From NCBI GenBank assembly GCA_947479055.1, contig CANJYE010000023.1, positions 1 through 46,393 on the forward strand: a DNA stretch of 46,393 bases, in the 5' to 3' direction. This DNA is from Erythrobacteraceae bacterium (GTDB lineage Bacteria > Pseudomonadota > Alphaproteobacteria > Sphingomonadales > Sphingomonadaceae). The position numbers and the translations under genes were made by a program. The notes below the pieces were generated by a model. That model searched no databases, was not told the origin of the DNA, and was given only the letters and a program-made list of their open reading frames with translations. Below are positions 39,181 to 46,393 of the stretch, in pieces; the first letter of the stretch is position 1, and each line of letters opens with the position of its first letter.

Positions 39181-41688
39181 ATGAACAGCAAATGGCTCCT
39201 GAGTTCCGCCGCATCCGCGCTTGTCGGCGTGCTGGCGTTCGCCCCCGTTTCCGCTTCCGCTGCGGATGGCCAGCAGGCTAGCCAGGGCACCGATGGCGTC
39301 GGCCTTGATGAAATCATCGTGACCGCCACCCGCCGCAGCACCAACCTGCAGGACACCCCGGTGGCGGTCAGCGCGATCGATTCGGCCACGATCCAGCAGG
39401 CCAGCCCGCGCAACATCGGCGATATCGCCAGCTTCGTACCGAACTTCTCCGCTTCCACCATCACCGGCTTCAACGCGGCGTCCTTCGCGATGCGCGGTGT
39501 CGGCCAGAACACCATCATCGTCTATTTCGAACCGCCGGTTGCCGTGCTGGTCGACGATTTCGTGGTGCCCAGCGTCCAGACCCAGTTGCTCGACACCTTC
39601 GACATCGATCAGGTCGAAGTGCTGCGCGGCCCGCAGGGCACGCTGTTCGGCAAGAACACCACCGGCGGCGCGGTCACCGTGCGGACCAAGCGGCCGACGC
39701 TGGATGGGTTCAGCGTCGATGCCAAGCTCCAGGTCGGCAGCTTCGGCACCCGCGTGATCCAGGGCGCGGTCAACGTGCCGATCGTCAAGGACATGGTCGC
39801 GCTGCGGGTGGTCGGCGGCTATCAGAAGGACCACGGCTATTACCGCAACGGCGGCTGCTACGGGCCTGTCGCGACTTTCAACGATGCCAACGGCAATCCG
39901 ATCCCGAACAAGTGGGCCGGCCAGTCCGGCTGCTTCAATGGCGATCATGTCGGCGGCAAGAAAGTGTGGAACGGCCGCGTCAAGCTGCTGGTCCAGCCGA
40001 GCGACAAGTTCACCGCCCTGTTCCAGTATGAAAAGCTGCATGACCGCTCGCAGCCGGTTCCGTCGATCAACGAAAATTTCCGCTACCAGAACCCGGCTGA
40101 TCCCTTTCTCACCAATTTCATCGGTGTCGGGCGGACGGTGGATTCGGGTGATCCGCTCGACAATGCGATGATCACGACCCGCGATGACGGCATGCTCGAA
40201 ATGAGCCGGGGCCAGCGGATCGATGTCGACGGCATCTATCTAAACATGGATTACAAGACCGATTTCGGCACGCTGACCTCGGTCACTGGCTGGCGCAAGC
40301 AGAAGTCGCGCCTGCCCAACTCCTATGCCGGCGCGAGCGCGATCGCTCCTGATGGCGATCAGCTTTCGATCTTCGACGCGCGCCGCGACGATGATCGCAA
40401 GACCTTCCAGCAAGAACTGCGCTTCGCAACCGACACCGGCACTGCGTTCGACGCGGTGGTCGGCGGTTTCTTCATGAAGGACAAGACCAATTTCTGCGTC
40501 TCGCAGATTCTCGGCTTCCTCGACCTGACCGCCGGCCCGCTGCCGTTCGGGGCTTGGAACGACACGCCCTTTGTCCTCTGCAATGCGCAGAAGGCTGAAT
40601 CCAAGGCCGTGTTCGCCGAAGGCACTTTCAAGGCGACCGACAAGCTGACCCTGACCGGCGGCTTCCGCTACACCTGGGAAAAGAAGACCTGGTGGGGCCG
40701 CCAGCAGGCCTTCATCCCGACGCTGGGAGGCGGCTTCGATCCCTCGATCACGCTCGACCAGCCGCTTGACGCCAATGTGTTCGATTACCCGGCCGGCGTG
40801 ATCAAGGTGAAAGACTCGGTCAAGAAGCCGACCTGGCGGTTCAGCGCCGGTTATCAGGCGACGGACGACATCTTCACCTATTTCACCTATTCGCGCGGCT
40901 TCAAGGCTGGCGGATTCAACGACCAGATTGGTGGGTTTGCGGCATTCGGAGCTGACCTTGCCGCTTTCCGCGAAGCTGCCAAGGCGACCAAGCCGGAAAC
41001 CGCCGACAGTTTCGAGCTGGGTATGAAGAGCGAATTCTTCGATCGCCGCCTGCGCTTCAACCTCACCGGTTTCTACGTGAAGTACAAGGACATGCAGCGC
41101 GAACTGAACGTGCCGATCACGGTGAACGGCCAGTCCAACCAGGTGACCCGCTTCGTCAACGCGGCCAGCGCCAAGGTGAAGGGCATCGAGCTGGAAACCG
41201 TGGCCCGCATTTCGCCGGAATTCACCCTGCGCGGCGTGCTTGGCTACCAACAGGGCAAATATGGCAGCTACGTGGTCGCCCCCGCTCCGGGTGGCCAGCC
41301 GGGCTCTGGCTATGATCTTGGCAGCGCCCCGCTGCTGCGGACGCCGAAGTGGACCTGGTCGGTCGATGGTACCTACAACCAGCCGCTGACCGACAATTTC
41401 AAGATGATCATCAATGCCAACGTCAGCTATGTCAGCCGCAACCTGTTCTCGCAGTCGATCAAGTATGTGACGGGCAACGCCTATCTGGATGCGCGCACTT
41501 TGCTGAATGCGTCGATCACGTTGGCGCAAACCGATGACGATTATTACCTTCGTCTGGTCGGCCGTAATCTGACGGACGAGCGCTACCGCACCGCCAACCA
41601 GAACGTTGCCGGCCTGTGGCTGAACAGCCAGTATGGCGCCCCGCGTTACTTCGGGGTTGAACTGGGCTTCCACTTCGGCTCGCGCTGA
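39181..41688 (+). CDS. TonB-dependent outer membrane receptor
   Basis: The 835-residue protein has a signal peptide (about residues 1-28) and a TonB box DEIIVTATRR (43-52). The plug domain includes IDQVEVLRGPQGTLFGKNTTGGAVT, and a 22-strand beta-barrel ends with the C-terminal YFGVELGFHF. It imports a scarce or bulky substrate using TonB energy. Sphingomonads commonly use such receptors for organic nutrients, and this one sits beside catabolic genes rather than iron genes. The ATG at 39181 is chosen because the signal peptide begins there. Its stop and the next ATG overlap by one base (TGATG), so receptor and dehydrogenase are translationally coupled. Confidence 0.95.
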   Translation: MNSKWLLSSAASALVGVLAFAPVSASAADGQQASQGTDGVGLDEIIVTATRRSTNLQDTPVAVSAIDSATIQQASPRNIGDIASFVPNFSASTITGFNAASFAMRGVGQNTIIVYFEPPVAVLVDDFVVPSVQTQLLDTFDIDQVEVLRGPQGTLFGKNTTGGAVTVRTKRPTLDGFSVDAKLQVGSFGTRVIQGAVNVPIVKDMVALRVVGGYQKDHGYYRNGGCYGPVATFNDANGNPIPNKWAGQSGCFNGDHVGGKKVWNGRVKLLVQPSDKFTALFQYEKLHDRSQPVPSINENFRYQNPADPFLTNFIGVGRTVDSGDPLDNAMITTRDDGMLEMSRGQRIDVDGIYLNMDYKTDFGTLTSVTGWRKQKSRLPNSYAGASAIAPDGDQLSIFDARRDDDRKTFQQELRFATDTGTAFDAVVGGFFMKDKTNFCVSQILGFLDLTAGPLPFGAWNDTPFVLCNAQKAESKAVFAEGTFKATDKLTLTGGFRYTWEKKTWWGRQQAFIPTLGGGFDPSITLDQPLDANVFDYPAGVIKVKDSVKKPTWRFSAGYQATDDIFTYFTYSRGFKAGGFNDQIGGFAAFGADLAAFREAAKATKPETADSFELGMKSEFFDRRLRFNLTGFYVKYKDMQRELNVPITVNGQSNQVTRFVNAASAKVKGIELETVARISPEFTLRGVLGYQQGKYGSYVVAPAPGGQPGSGYDLGSAPLLRTPKWTWSVDGTYNQPLTDNFKMIINANVSYVSRNLFSQSIKYVTGNAYLDARTLLNASITLAQTDDDYYLRLVGRNLTDERYRTANQNVAGLWLNSQYGAPRYFGVELGFHFGSR

Positions 41689-43580
41689 TGGGGCGAAAGC
41701 AAGGCATCCTGATCGCGCTGGCGCTGCTCGCAGGAGCAATCGCCAGCGCGATTTACTGGGGTGGATCGGAAACCGCGGGTTCCGGGCGGACGAAGAATTC
41801 GGACGAATTCGTTGCCCGCACCGGCACCGCGATCGATCCCGAAACCCATCCGGGCCGGGCCTTGTTCGAACAGAATTGCGCCTCCTGCCACATGGGCGGG
41901 GTGCCCAAGGCCCCGGCCAAGGTCTGGCTGGAGATGATGGCCCCCGATGCCATCCTTGCCGCCATGCGCGGCGGAGTGATGAAGCAGCAGGCGGCCAGGC
42001 TCTCTCCTGCCGAGCAGGAACAGGTCGCCGAATATCTCACCCGGACCCGGCTGGCAGATTTCCATCCGCCCGCTCCTCCGAAACAATGCACCGGCGCTGC
42101 GGCGGAATTCACCGGCGCCGCGCCGGCGCTGCTGTCGTGGGGGCATGACAACAACCGCTTCTTCCCGGCGGAAGCCGGCGGGCTGACTGCGGCCGACCTG
42201 CCGCGCCTCAAGCTCAAATGGGCCTTTGCCTATCCCAACGCGGTGCGCGGCCGCTCGCAGCCGGTGATCGGCTGGAACACGATATTCGTCGGCAGCCAGG
42301 ATGGCACGGTCTATGCCTTCGACCTCGCCAGCGGCTGCACAAAATGGACCTTCCGGGCCAGCGCCGAAGTGCGCACCGCAATCGTGGCCGATCCGGCTGC
42401 CAAGCGGCTCTATTTCGGCGACGTGCTGGGCCGGGCCTATGCGCTCGACGCGATGACCGGCAAGGCGCTGTGGCGCACCAAGGTGGACGAACACCCCAAC
42501 GCCACCATCACCGGTTCGCCCACGCTGGGCGGCGGGAGCCTGCTGGTGCCGGTGTCCTCGCTCGAAGTTACTTCGGCGGCCGATCCGGCCTACAACTGCT
42601 GCACCTTCCGTGGCGCGCTGGCGGCGCTTGACCCGGCGACGGGCGCGATCCGCTGGAAGAGCTATGTCATTCCCGGCGAACCCAGGGTGCAGAGTCGCAC
42701 CGCCAGGGGATCGACCATCCTCGCCCCCTCGGGCGCGCCGGTGTGGACCACGCCCACTTATGATGCGGCCCGCAACCGGGTCTATGTCGGCACTGGTGAG
42801 AATTACTCCTCACCCGCCGATGGCAACAGCGATGCGCTGATCGCGTTCGACGCCAGTAGCGGCAAGCGGTTGTGGCAGGTGCAACTGACGCCGAGAGACG
42901 CCTGGAACGTCGGCTGCATGGTCGGCAACGAGGCCTGCCCGAAAGAACATGGCCCCGATTTCGACCTGTCTGCCTCCCCCTTGCTGGTGCCGCTGGCGGG
43001 CGGGCGCGACATTCTGGTTGCCGGTCAGAAGTCCGGCATGGTCCACGGGATCGATCCGCAGACGGGCAAGATCGTCTGGTCGCGCCGGTTGGGTCATGGC
43101 GGGACGCAGGGTGGCGTGCATTTCGGCATGGCGGCCGATGGCGGCACGGTCTACGTGCCGGTGGTGGACATGGCCGACACCCGCGACGGGCGGAAATACG
43201 ATACCTCGCAGAATGGCGCGGGCATCCACGCCATCGATGCGGCCAGCGGCAAGGTGCTATGGCGCCAGCATGCCGCCGATCGCTGCGGCGGTCGCGACTA
43301 TTGCGATCCGGGCGTTTCCGCCGCCGCCACCGCCATTCCCGGCGCGGTGCTGGACGGCCATCTCGATGGCTGGTTCCGCGCCTATGCCAAGGACGATGGC
43401 AAGCTGCTGTGGTCCTATGACACCACCCGCGAGATCGCCACCGTCACCGGCGCAAAGGGCCGTGGCGGCAGCATGAGCGGGCCGGGCGCAGCGGTCTACC
43501 AGGGCCATCTGGTGTTCAACAGCGGCTACGGGATGTATTATCACATGCCCGGAAACCTGCTGCTGGTCTTTGGCAAGTAG
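41688..43580 (+). CDS. Cytochrome c-fused PQQ-type (polyvinyl alcohol dehydrogenase-like) quinoprotein
   Basis: This 630-residue protein has an N-terminal membrane or signal segment (residues 7-24). A small cytochrome c domain follows, with heme site CASCH (C64, C67, H68) and distal ligand candidate M98. An eight-blade PQQ propeller runs from about residue 140 onward, with repeats such as TIFVGSQDGTVYAFDLASG and RLYFGDVLGRAYALDAMTG. Adjacent cysteines C304-C305 match the vicinal pair next to PQQ in this enzyme class. It would oxidise alcohols in the periplasm and pass electrons to its own heme. The domain order resembles polyvinyl-alcohol dehydrogenase, but no PVA hydrolase gene is present. 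Confidence 0.88.
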   Translation: MGRKQGILIALALLAGAIASAIYWGGSETAGSGRTKNSDEFVARTGTAIDPETHPGRALFEQNCASCHMGGVPKAPAKVWLEMMAPDAILAAMRGGVMKQQAARLSPAEQEQVAEYLTRTRLADFHPPAPPKQCTGAAAEFTGAAPALLSWGHDNNRFFPAEAGGLTAADLPRLKLKWAFAYPNAVRGRSQPVIGWNTIFVGSQDGTVYAFDLASGCTKWTFRASAEVRTAIVADPAAKRLYFGDVLGRAYALDAMTGKALWRTKVDEHPNATITGSPTLGGGSLLVPVSSLEVTSAADPAYNCCTFRGALAALDPATGAIRWKSYVIPGEPRVQSRTARGSTILAPSGAPVWTTPTYDAARNRVYVGTGENYSSPADGNSDALIAFDASSGKRLWQVQLTPRDAWNVGCMVGNEACPKEHGPDFDLSASPLLVPLAGGRDILVAGQKSGMVHGIDPQTGKIVWSRRLGHGGTQGGVHFGMAADGGTVYVPVVDMADTRDGRKYDTSQNGAGIHAIDAASGKVLWRQHAADRCGGRDYCDPGVSAAATAIPGAVLDGHLDGWFRAYAKDDGKLLWSYDTTREIATVTGAKGRGGSMSGPGAAVYQGHLVFNSGYGMYYHMPGNLLLVFGK

Positions 43581-43582
43581 CG

Positions 43583-43602
43583 CGCCAGCGGCAGTGCTGG
43601 CG
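43583..43602 (+). terminator. Stem-loop after the quinoprotein gene
   Basis: CGCCAGC (43583-43589) and GCTGGCG (43596-43602) form a perfect 7-bp stem with a six-base loop, three bases after the stop. No T-run follows. It may end or weaken the receptor-dehydrogenase transcript before the monooxygenase gene. Confidence 0.4.
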
Positions 43603-43664
43603 AATCCAGCCGGGGCGATGTATCCTGCCGCAAAATCACAACGCAAGAATGGGACAGGCAGACG

Positions 43665-45308
43665 ATGAACAGCGGAATTCAGGCTAGCGGACAGGCCGCG
43701 CGCGAAGTGGACGCGGTGGTTGTCGGCGCAGGCTTTTCGGGCATGTACATGCTCCACCTGCTGCGCCAGCGCGGGATGTCGGCGGTGGTGTTCGAAGCTG
43801 GCGACAATGTCGGCGGCACCTGGTACTGGAACCGCTATCCCGGCGCGCGCTGCGATGTGGAAAGCATCAACTATCAGTACGGCTTCTCGGACGAATTGCA
43901 GCGCAACTGGAACTGGACGGAGCGCTATCCGACCCAGCCCGAAATCATGAAATACATGGATTATGTCGCCGACACGCTCGACCTGCGGCGCGATATCCGG
44001 TTTGAAACGCGCGTCACCTCGGCCGTCTATGACGAGGATAGCCGCCGCTGGACGGTCAGCACGAATCGCGGCGATGTGGTTTCCGCGCAGTTCTGCATCA
44101 TGGCCACCGGATGCCTTTCGGCTGCTCAGGTGCCGGACATCGAAGGCCTCAAGGATTTCGCGGGCGAATGGTACCACACCGGCGAATGGCCGCATCAGGG
44201 TGTGGATTTCACCGGCAAGAGAGTGGCAGTGATCGGCACCGGTTCGTCCGGCGTGCAGGCGATACCGCTGATCGCGGAACAGGCGTCCGATCTCACCGTG
44301 TTCCAGCGCACTGCCAATTTCAGCCTGCCGGCCTTCAACCGCCCGCTGCAAGCGGGCGAGCATGAAGCCGCCAAGGACAGCTTTCTGGAGGAACGGCGCA
44401 AGGCCGAATATACCCCGGCCGGCGCGAACTATCCCTACAACAACCAGAGCGCGCTCGACGTTTCGCGCGACGAGGCTTTCGCCGAACTGGAAAAGCGCTG
44501 GTATGAAGGCGGCTTTGCTTTCCTCGGCGCGTTCAACGACATCGCCGTCAATCTGGATTCCAACGCGCTTGTTTCCGAATTCGTCCGCAGCAAGATCGCG
44601 GGGGTGGTCAACGACCCCGAAACCGCCGCTCTGCTGACACCCAAGGATCATCCTTTCGGGACCAAGCGGCTGTGCCTCGACACCAATTATTTCGAGACTT
44701 TCAACCGGCCCAGCGTCCATCTGGTCAATGTCCGGGCAAACCCGATCGAGCGGATCACGCCCAAGGGGCTGGTCGCCGGCGGCAAGGAATATGAATTCGA
44801 CGCGATCGTCTTCGCCACCGGCTTCGACGCCATGACGGGCGCACTGACCCGGATCGACATCCGGGGCGAAGGCGGAGCGAGCCTCAAGGACAAGTGGTCG
44901 GCCGGGCCGCGCTGCTACCTCGGGCTGGTTTCCGCGGGCTTCCCCAACATGTTCACGGTGACCGGGCCGGGCAGTCCGTCGGTGCTGTCGGTGGTGATCG
45001 TGGCGATCGAACAGCATGTCGAATGGATCATGGAATGCATCGATCACATGCGGGCCGCCGGGATCGAGACCATCGATGCCGAGCCGGACGCAGAGAACGC
45101 CTGGGTCCAGCATGTCAACGATGTCGCCAATGCCACGCTGATGCCGCAGGCCAACAGCTGGTACATGGGCGCGAACGTGCCGGGCAAGCCGCGCATCTTC
45201 ATGCCCTATGTCGGCGGGCTCGATAATTACCGCCGGAAATGCGACGCGGTCGCCGCCGACGGCTATGAAGGCTTCGCCTTCGAGCGGGAGCGCGAACTGG
45301 CCGAGTGA
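43665..45308 (+). CDS. Baeyer-Villiger monooxygenase (cyclohexanone monooxygenase-like)
   Basis: The 547-residue flavoprotein has GAGFSG (21-26) for FAD, GGTWYWNRYPGARCDVES, the canonical Baeyer-Villiger fingerprint FAGEWYHTGEWP (165-176), and a second nucleotide motif GTGSSG (191-196) for NADPH. Length and spacing match cyclohexanone-type monooxygenases. It inserts oxygen next to a ketone to give an ester or lactone. Position after a periplasmic alcohol dehydrogenase fits alcohol to ketone to lactone chemistry. It is distinct from the N-extended monooxygenase at 11373-13205. Its last 46 bases overlap the convergent AraC gene remnant. Confidence 0.93.
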   Translation: MNSGIQASGQAAREVDAVVVGAGFSGMYMLHLLRQRGMSAVVFEAGDNVGGTWYWNRYPGARCDVESINYQYGFSDELQRNWNWTERYPTQPEIMKYMDYVADTLDLRRDIRFETRVTSAVYDEDSRRWTVSTNRGDVVSAQFCIMATGCLSAAQVPDIEGLKDFAGEWYHTGEWPHQGVDFTGKRVAVIGTGSSGVQAIPLIAEQASDLTVFQRTANFSLPAFNRPLQAGEHEAAKDSFLEERRKAEYTPAGANYPYNNQSALDVSRDEAFAELEKRWYEGGFAFLGAFNDIAVNLDSNALVSEFVRSKIAGVVNDPETAALLTPKDHPFGTKRLCLDTNYFETFNRPSVHLVNVRANPIERITPKGLVAGGKEYEFDAIVFATGFDAMTGALTRIDIRGEGGASLKDKWSAGPRCYLGLVSAGFPNMFTVTGPGSPSVLSVVIVAIEQHVEWIMECIDHMRAAGIETIDAEPDAENAWVQHVNDVANATLMPQANSWYMGANVPGKPRIFMPYVGGLDNYRRKCDAVAADGYEGFAFERERELAE

Positions 45309-46226
45309 CTGGCCCGGCGATAATCGACCGGCGGCATCCCTAGCTGCTGCCGGAACGCCAGATGGAATTGCGCGTAGGAGCGGAACCCCGCCATCTCCGC
45401 GATGTCTCGCAGCTTGAGCGAGTGCTTGTCCGGCGCAGCCATGATCCGCTGCGCCAGTGCCACCCGGCTTGACCGCAGGACCCCAGGCACGCTGGTGTCG
45501 GCCTGTTTGAGCAGAAGCGACAGGTAACGCGGGGATATCCCGCAGCTTGCCGCCACGCTGTCGGCAGACAGGTTCGGATTTTCCAGGTGGCTCTCGATGA
45601 AGGCGAGGATCTCGGACCGTCGTCGTTCCATGATCGTCATAGCGGTGTGGGTGTCCGCGCTGCTCGCCGCGCAGGTCGAGATTGCCGCCAGCAGACCGCC
45701 CGAAAGTGCTTCTGTCACCGATGCGGACATTGTTGGCCCCAATGTGAACAGGACTTCTGCCATTTCTCTGATCGCCCGCCAGTCAGCCCCCGCGGCGCTG
45801 ATCGGGGCGTATAGCGCGTTGTCCTGGTGCAATCCGTTTGCCATCCGGTGGCTGGCCACCATCATGTGCAGGACTTCCAGTGGGCAGGAGAACGCAGAGA
45901 TAGGCCCTGTCTGCCTTCGTGCAGAAGAAGTTTCCGGCCTCGACCACAACCGAGTGGGTCGAGCTCCTGAAATTCATCGCGCCCGATCCGCTCACGAGCA
46001 GCAGGTTGACAAAGTTCCGTTCGAACCGGCGCACGGCGTGGATCGACCGGTGGTGGCGCACCGGCTTGTGCCAGATCGACTTCGACATGAAGATCGACGG
46101 CATGGCCGACACGCCATGTGCGAGCGCATGGGCTTTACCCGCCGGATATTCGAGCCTGCCACCCCAAAGACTGTCCGGGCTGGCGAGCACCAGGCCGGTG
46201 GAAATCGGCCATTCACCTGCCGCCAT
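45263..46226 (-). pseudogene. AraC-family transcriptional regulator, disrupted by a +1 frameshift
   Basis: Two frames together encode one AraC regulator. The N-terminal ligand domain (from the ATG at 46226) reads through STHSVVVEAGNFFCTKADRA and YLCVLLP. The second frame continues as LEVLHMMVASHRMANG and ends with two HTH motifs (SVAASCGISPRYLSLLLK and DIAEMAGFRSYAQFHLAF). Removing one base at about 45881 joins them as LLPLEVLH in one 320-residue protein, the normal family length (964 bases = 321 codons + 1). It could have regulated the adjacent monooxygenase. A sequencing error is the simple alternative. An IS5-type element begins 24 bases upstream of the start. Confidence 0.8.
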
Positions 46227-46249
46227 GGCCGCGCCTTGATTGCGGATTA

Positions 46250-46393
46250 GGGTCAGGACCTGTTAAATTGCTTGCATGATGGGCTGAGGGTTGATTCAAT
46301 GGTGGCACCAGGAGGTGCTGCTTGTGGACGATCTGTTTATGCTGAGCGAGGTGCAGATGCGCCGGATCAAGCCATTTTTCCCGCGATCGCATG
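46250..46393 (+). mobile_element. Left end of an IS5-family insertion sequence
   Basis: GGGTCAGGACCTG at 46250 looks like the start of a terminal inverted repeat, and a transposase gene starts 74 bases later. The other end, the matching repeat and the target duplication lie beyond the window, so the exact border is unproven. The element lies immediately upstream of the AraC remnant and may have separated it from its promoter. Confidence 0.6.
46324..46393 (+). CDS. IS5-family transposase, N-terminal end only
   Basis: The frame from GTG 46324 reads VDDLFMLSEVQMRRIKPFFP and runs off the window. This is the usual N terminus of IS5-family (DDE) transposases, which start M-D-D-L-F-x-L-x-x-x-Q-M-x-R-I/L-x-P-x-F-P. 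An AGGAGGT ribosome site lies upstream. The catalytic domain is not visible. Confidence 0.75.
   Translation, partial: MDDLFMLSEVQMRRIKPFFPRSH

Noticed and set aside
41688-43580. Naming the quinoprotein as polyvinyl alcohol dehydrogenase
   Set aside because: The domain order fits, but no oxidised-PVA hydrolase or other PVA genes are present, so the specific name is not justified.
1-46393. CRISPR arrays, tRNA or rRNA genes
   Set aside because: No regularly spaced repeats, cloverleaf-like sequences or rRNA segments were seen on reading either strand.

Overview
The window is GC-rich, densely coded bacterial DNA. It carries a TonB-dependent receptor, a GntR/FCD regulator, many flavin and P450 oxygenases, an MlaA homologue and an RND efflux operon. 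Together these suggest an alphaproteobacterium, most likely a sphingomonad (inferred from gene content, not proven). Both edges carry insertion-sequence pieces: the end of an IS200/IS605-type transposase and an IS481-type remnant on the left, and the start of an IS5-type element on the right. I see no rRNA, tRNA or CRISPR array.

Block 1 (578-11356) is a GntR regulator divergent from an eight-gene, mostly start/stop-overlapping operon: LLM flavin oxidoreductase, AtuA, a small AtuA-C-like protein, acyl-CoA dehydrogenase, ADP-forming acyl-CoA synthetase, enoyl-CoA hydratase-like protein, GMC alcohol oxidoreductase and aldehyde dehydrogenase. The logic is alcohol to aldehyde to acid to acyl-CoA to beta-oxidation, with an AtuA-dependent step of unknown chemistry. 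Block 2 (11373-17130, minus strand) holds a Baeyer-Villiger-type monooxygenase and an NTF2-like protein on a visibly more AT-rich stretch, a dead P450 fragment, and a VOC / P450 / NAD-dependent epimerase operon. Divergent from it is a VOC / aldo-keto reductase / DUF998 group (17390-19667).

Block 3 (19654-34223) is devoted to the cell envelope. It has an MlaA-like protein and a GT4 glycosyltransferase on the minus strand, a TolC / adaptor / HME-RND efflux operon whose pump lacks a C-terminal membrane segment of about 75-80 residues, an EEP-family phosphodiesterase, and a tightly overlapping six-gene operon: DUF2334 deacetylase, membrane protein, DUF2141, GT4, second related membrane protein, CDP-glycerol glycerophosphotransferase-like protein. 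This last operon looks like an undescribed surface glycan or glycolipid system.

Block 4 (34244-46226) returns to catabolism: an NtaA/DszA-type LLM monooxygenase, a two-subunit gluconate-dehydrogenase-like GMC enzyme, an NTF2-like protein related to the one in block 2, two ABM monooxygenases, a TonB receptor translationally coupled to a cytochrome c-PQQ dehydrogenase, a second Baeyer-Villiger monooxygenase, and an AraC regulator broken by a one-base frameshift. Receptor, periplasmic oxidation, Baeyer-Villiger ring opening and CoA-linked degradation could form one pathway for a cyclic alcohol/ketone such as a terpenoid. The substrate is not visible in the sequence.
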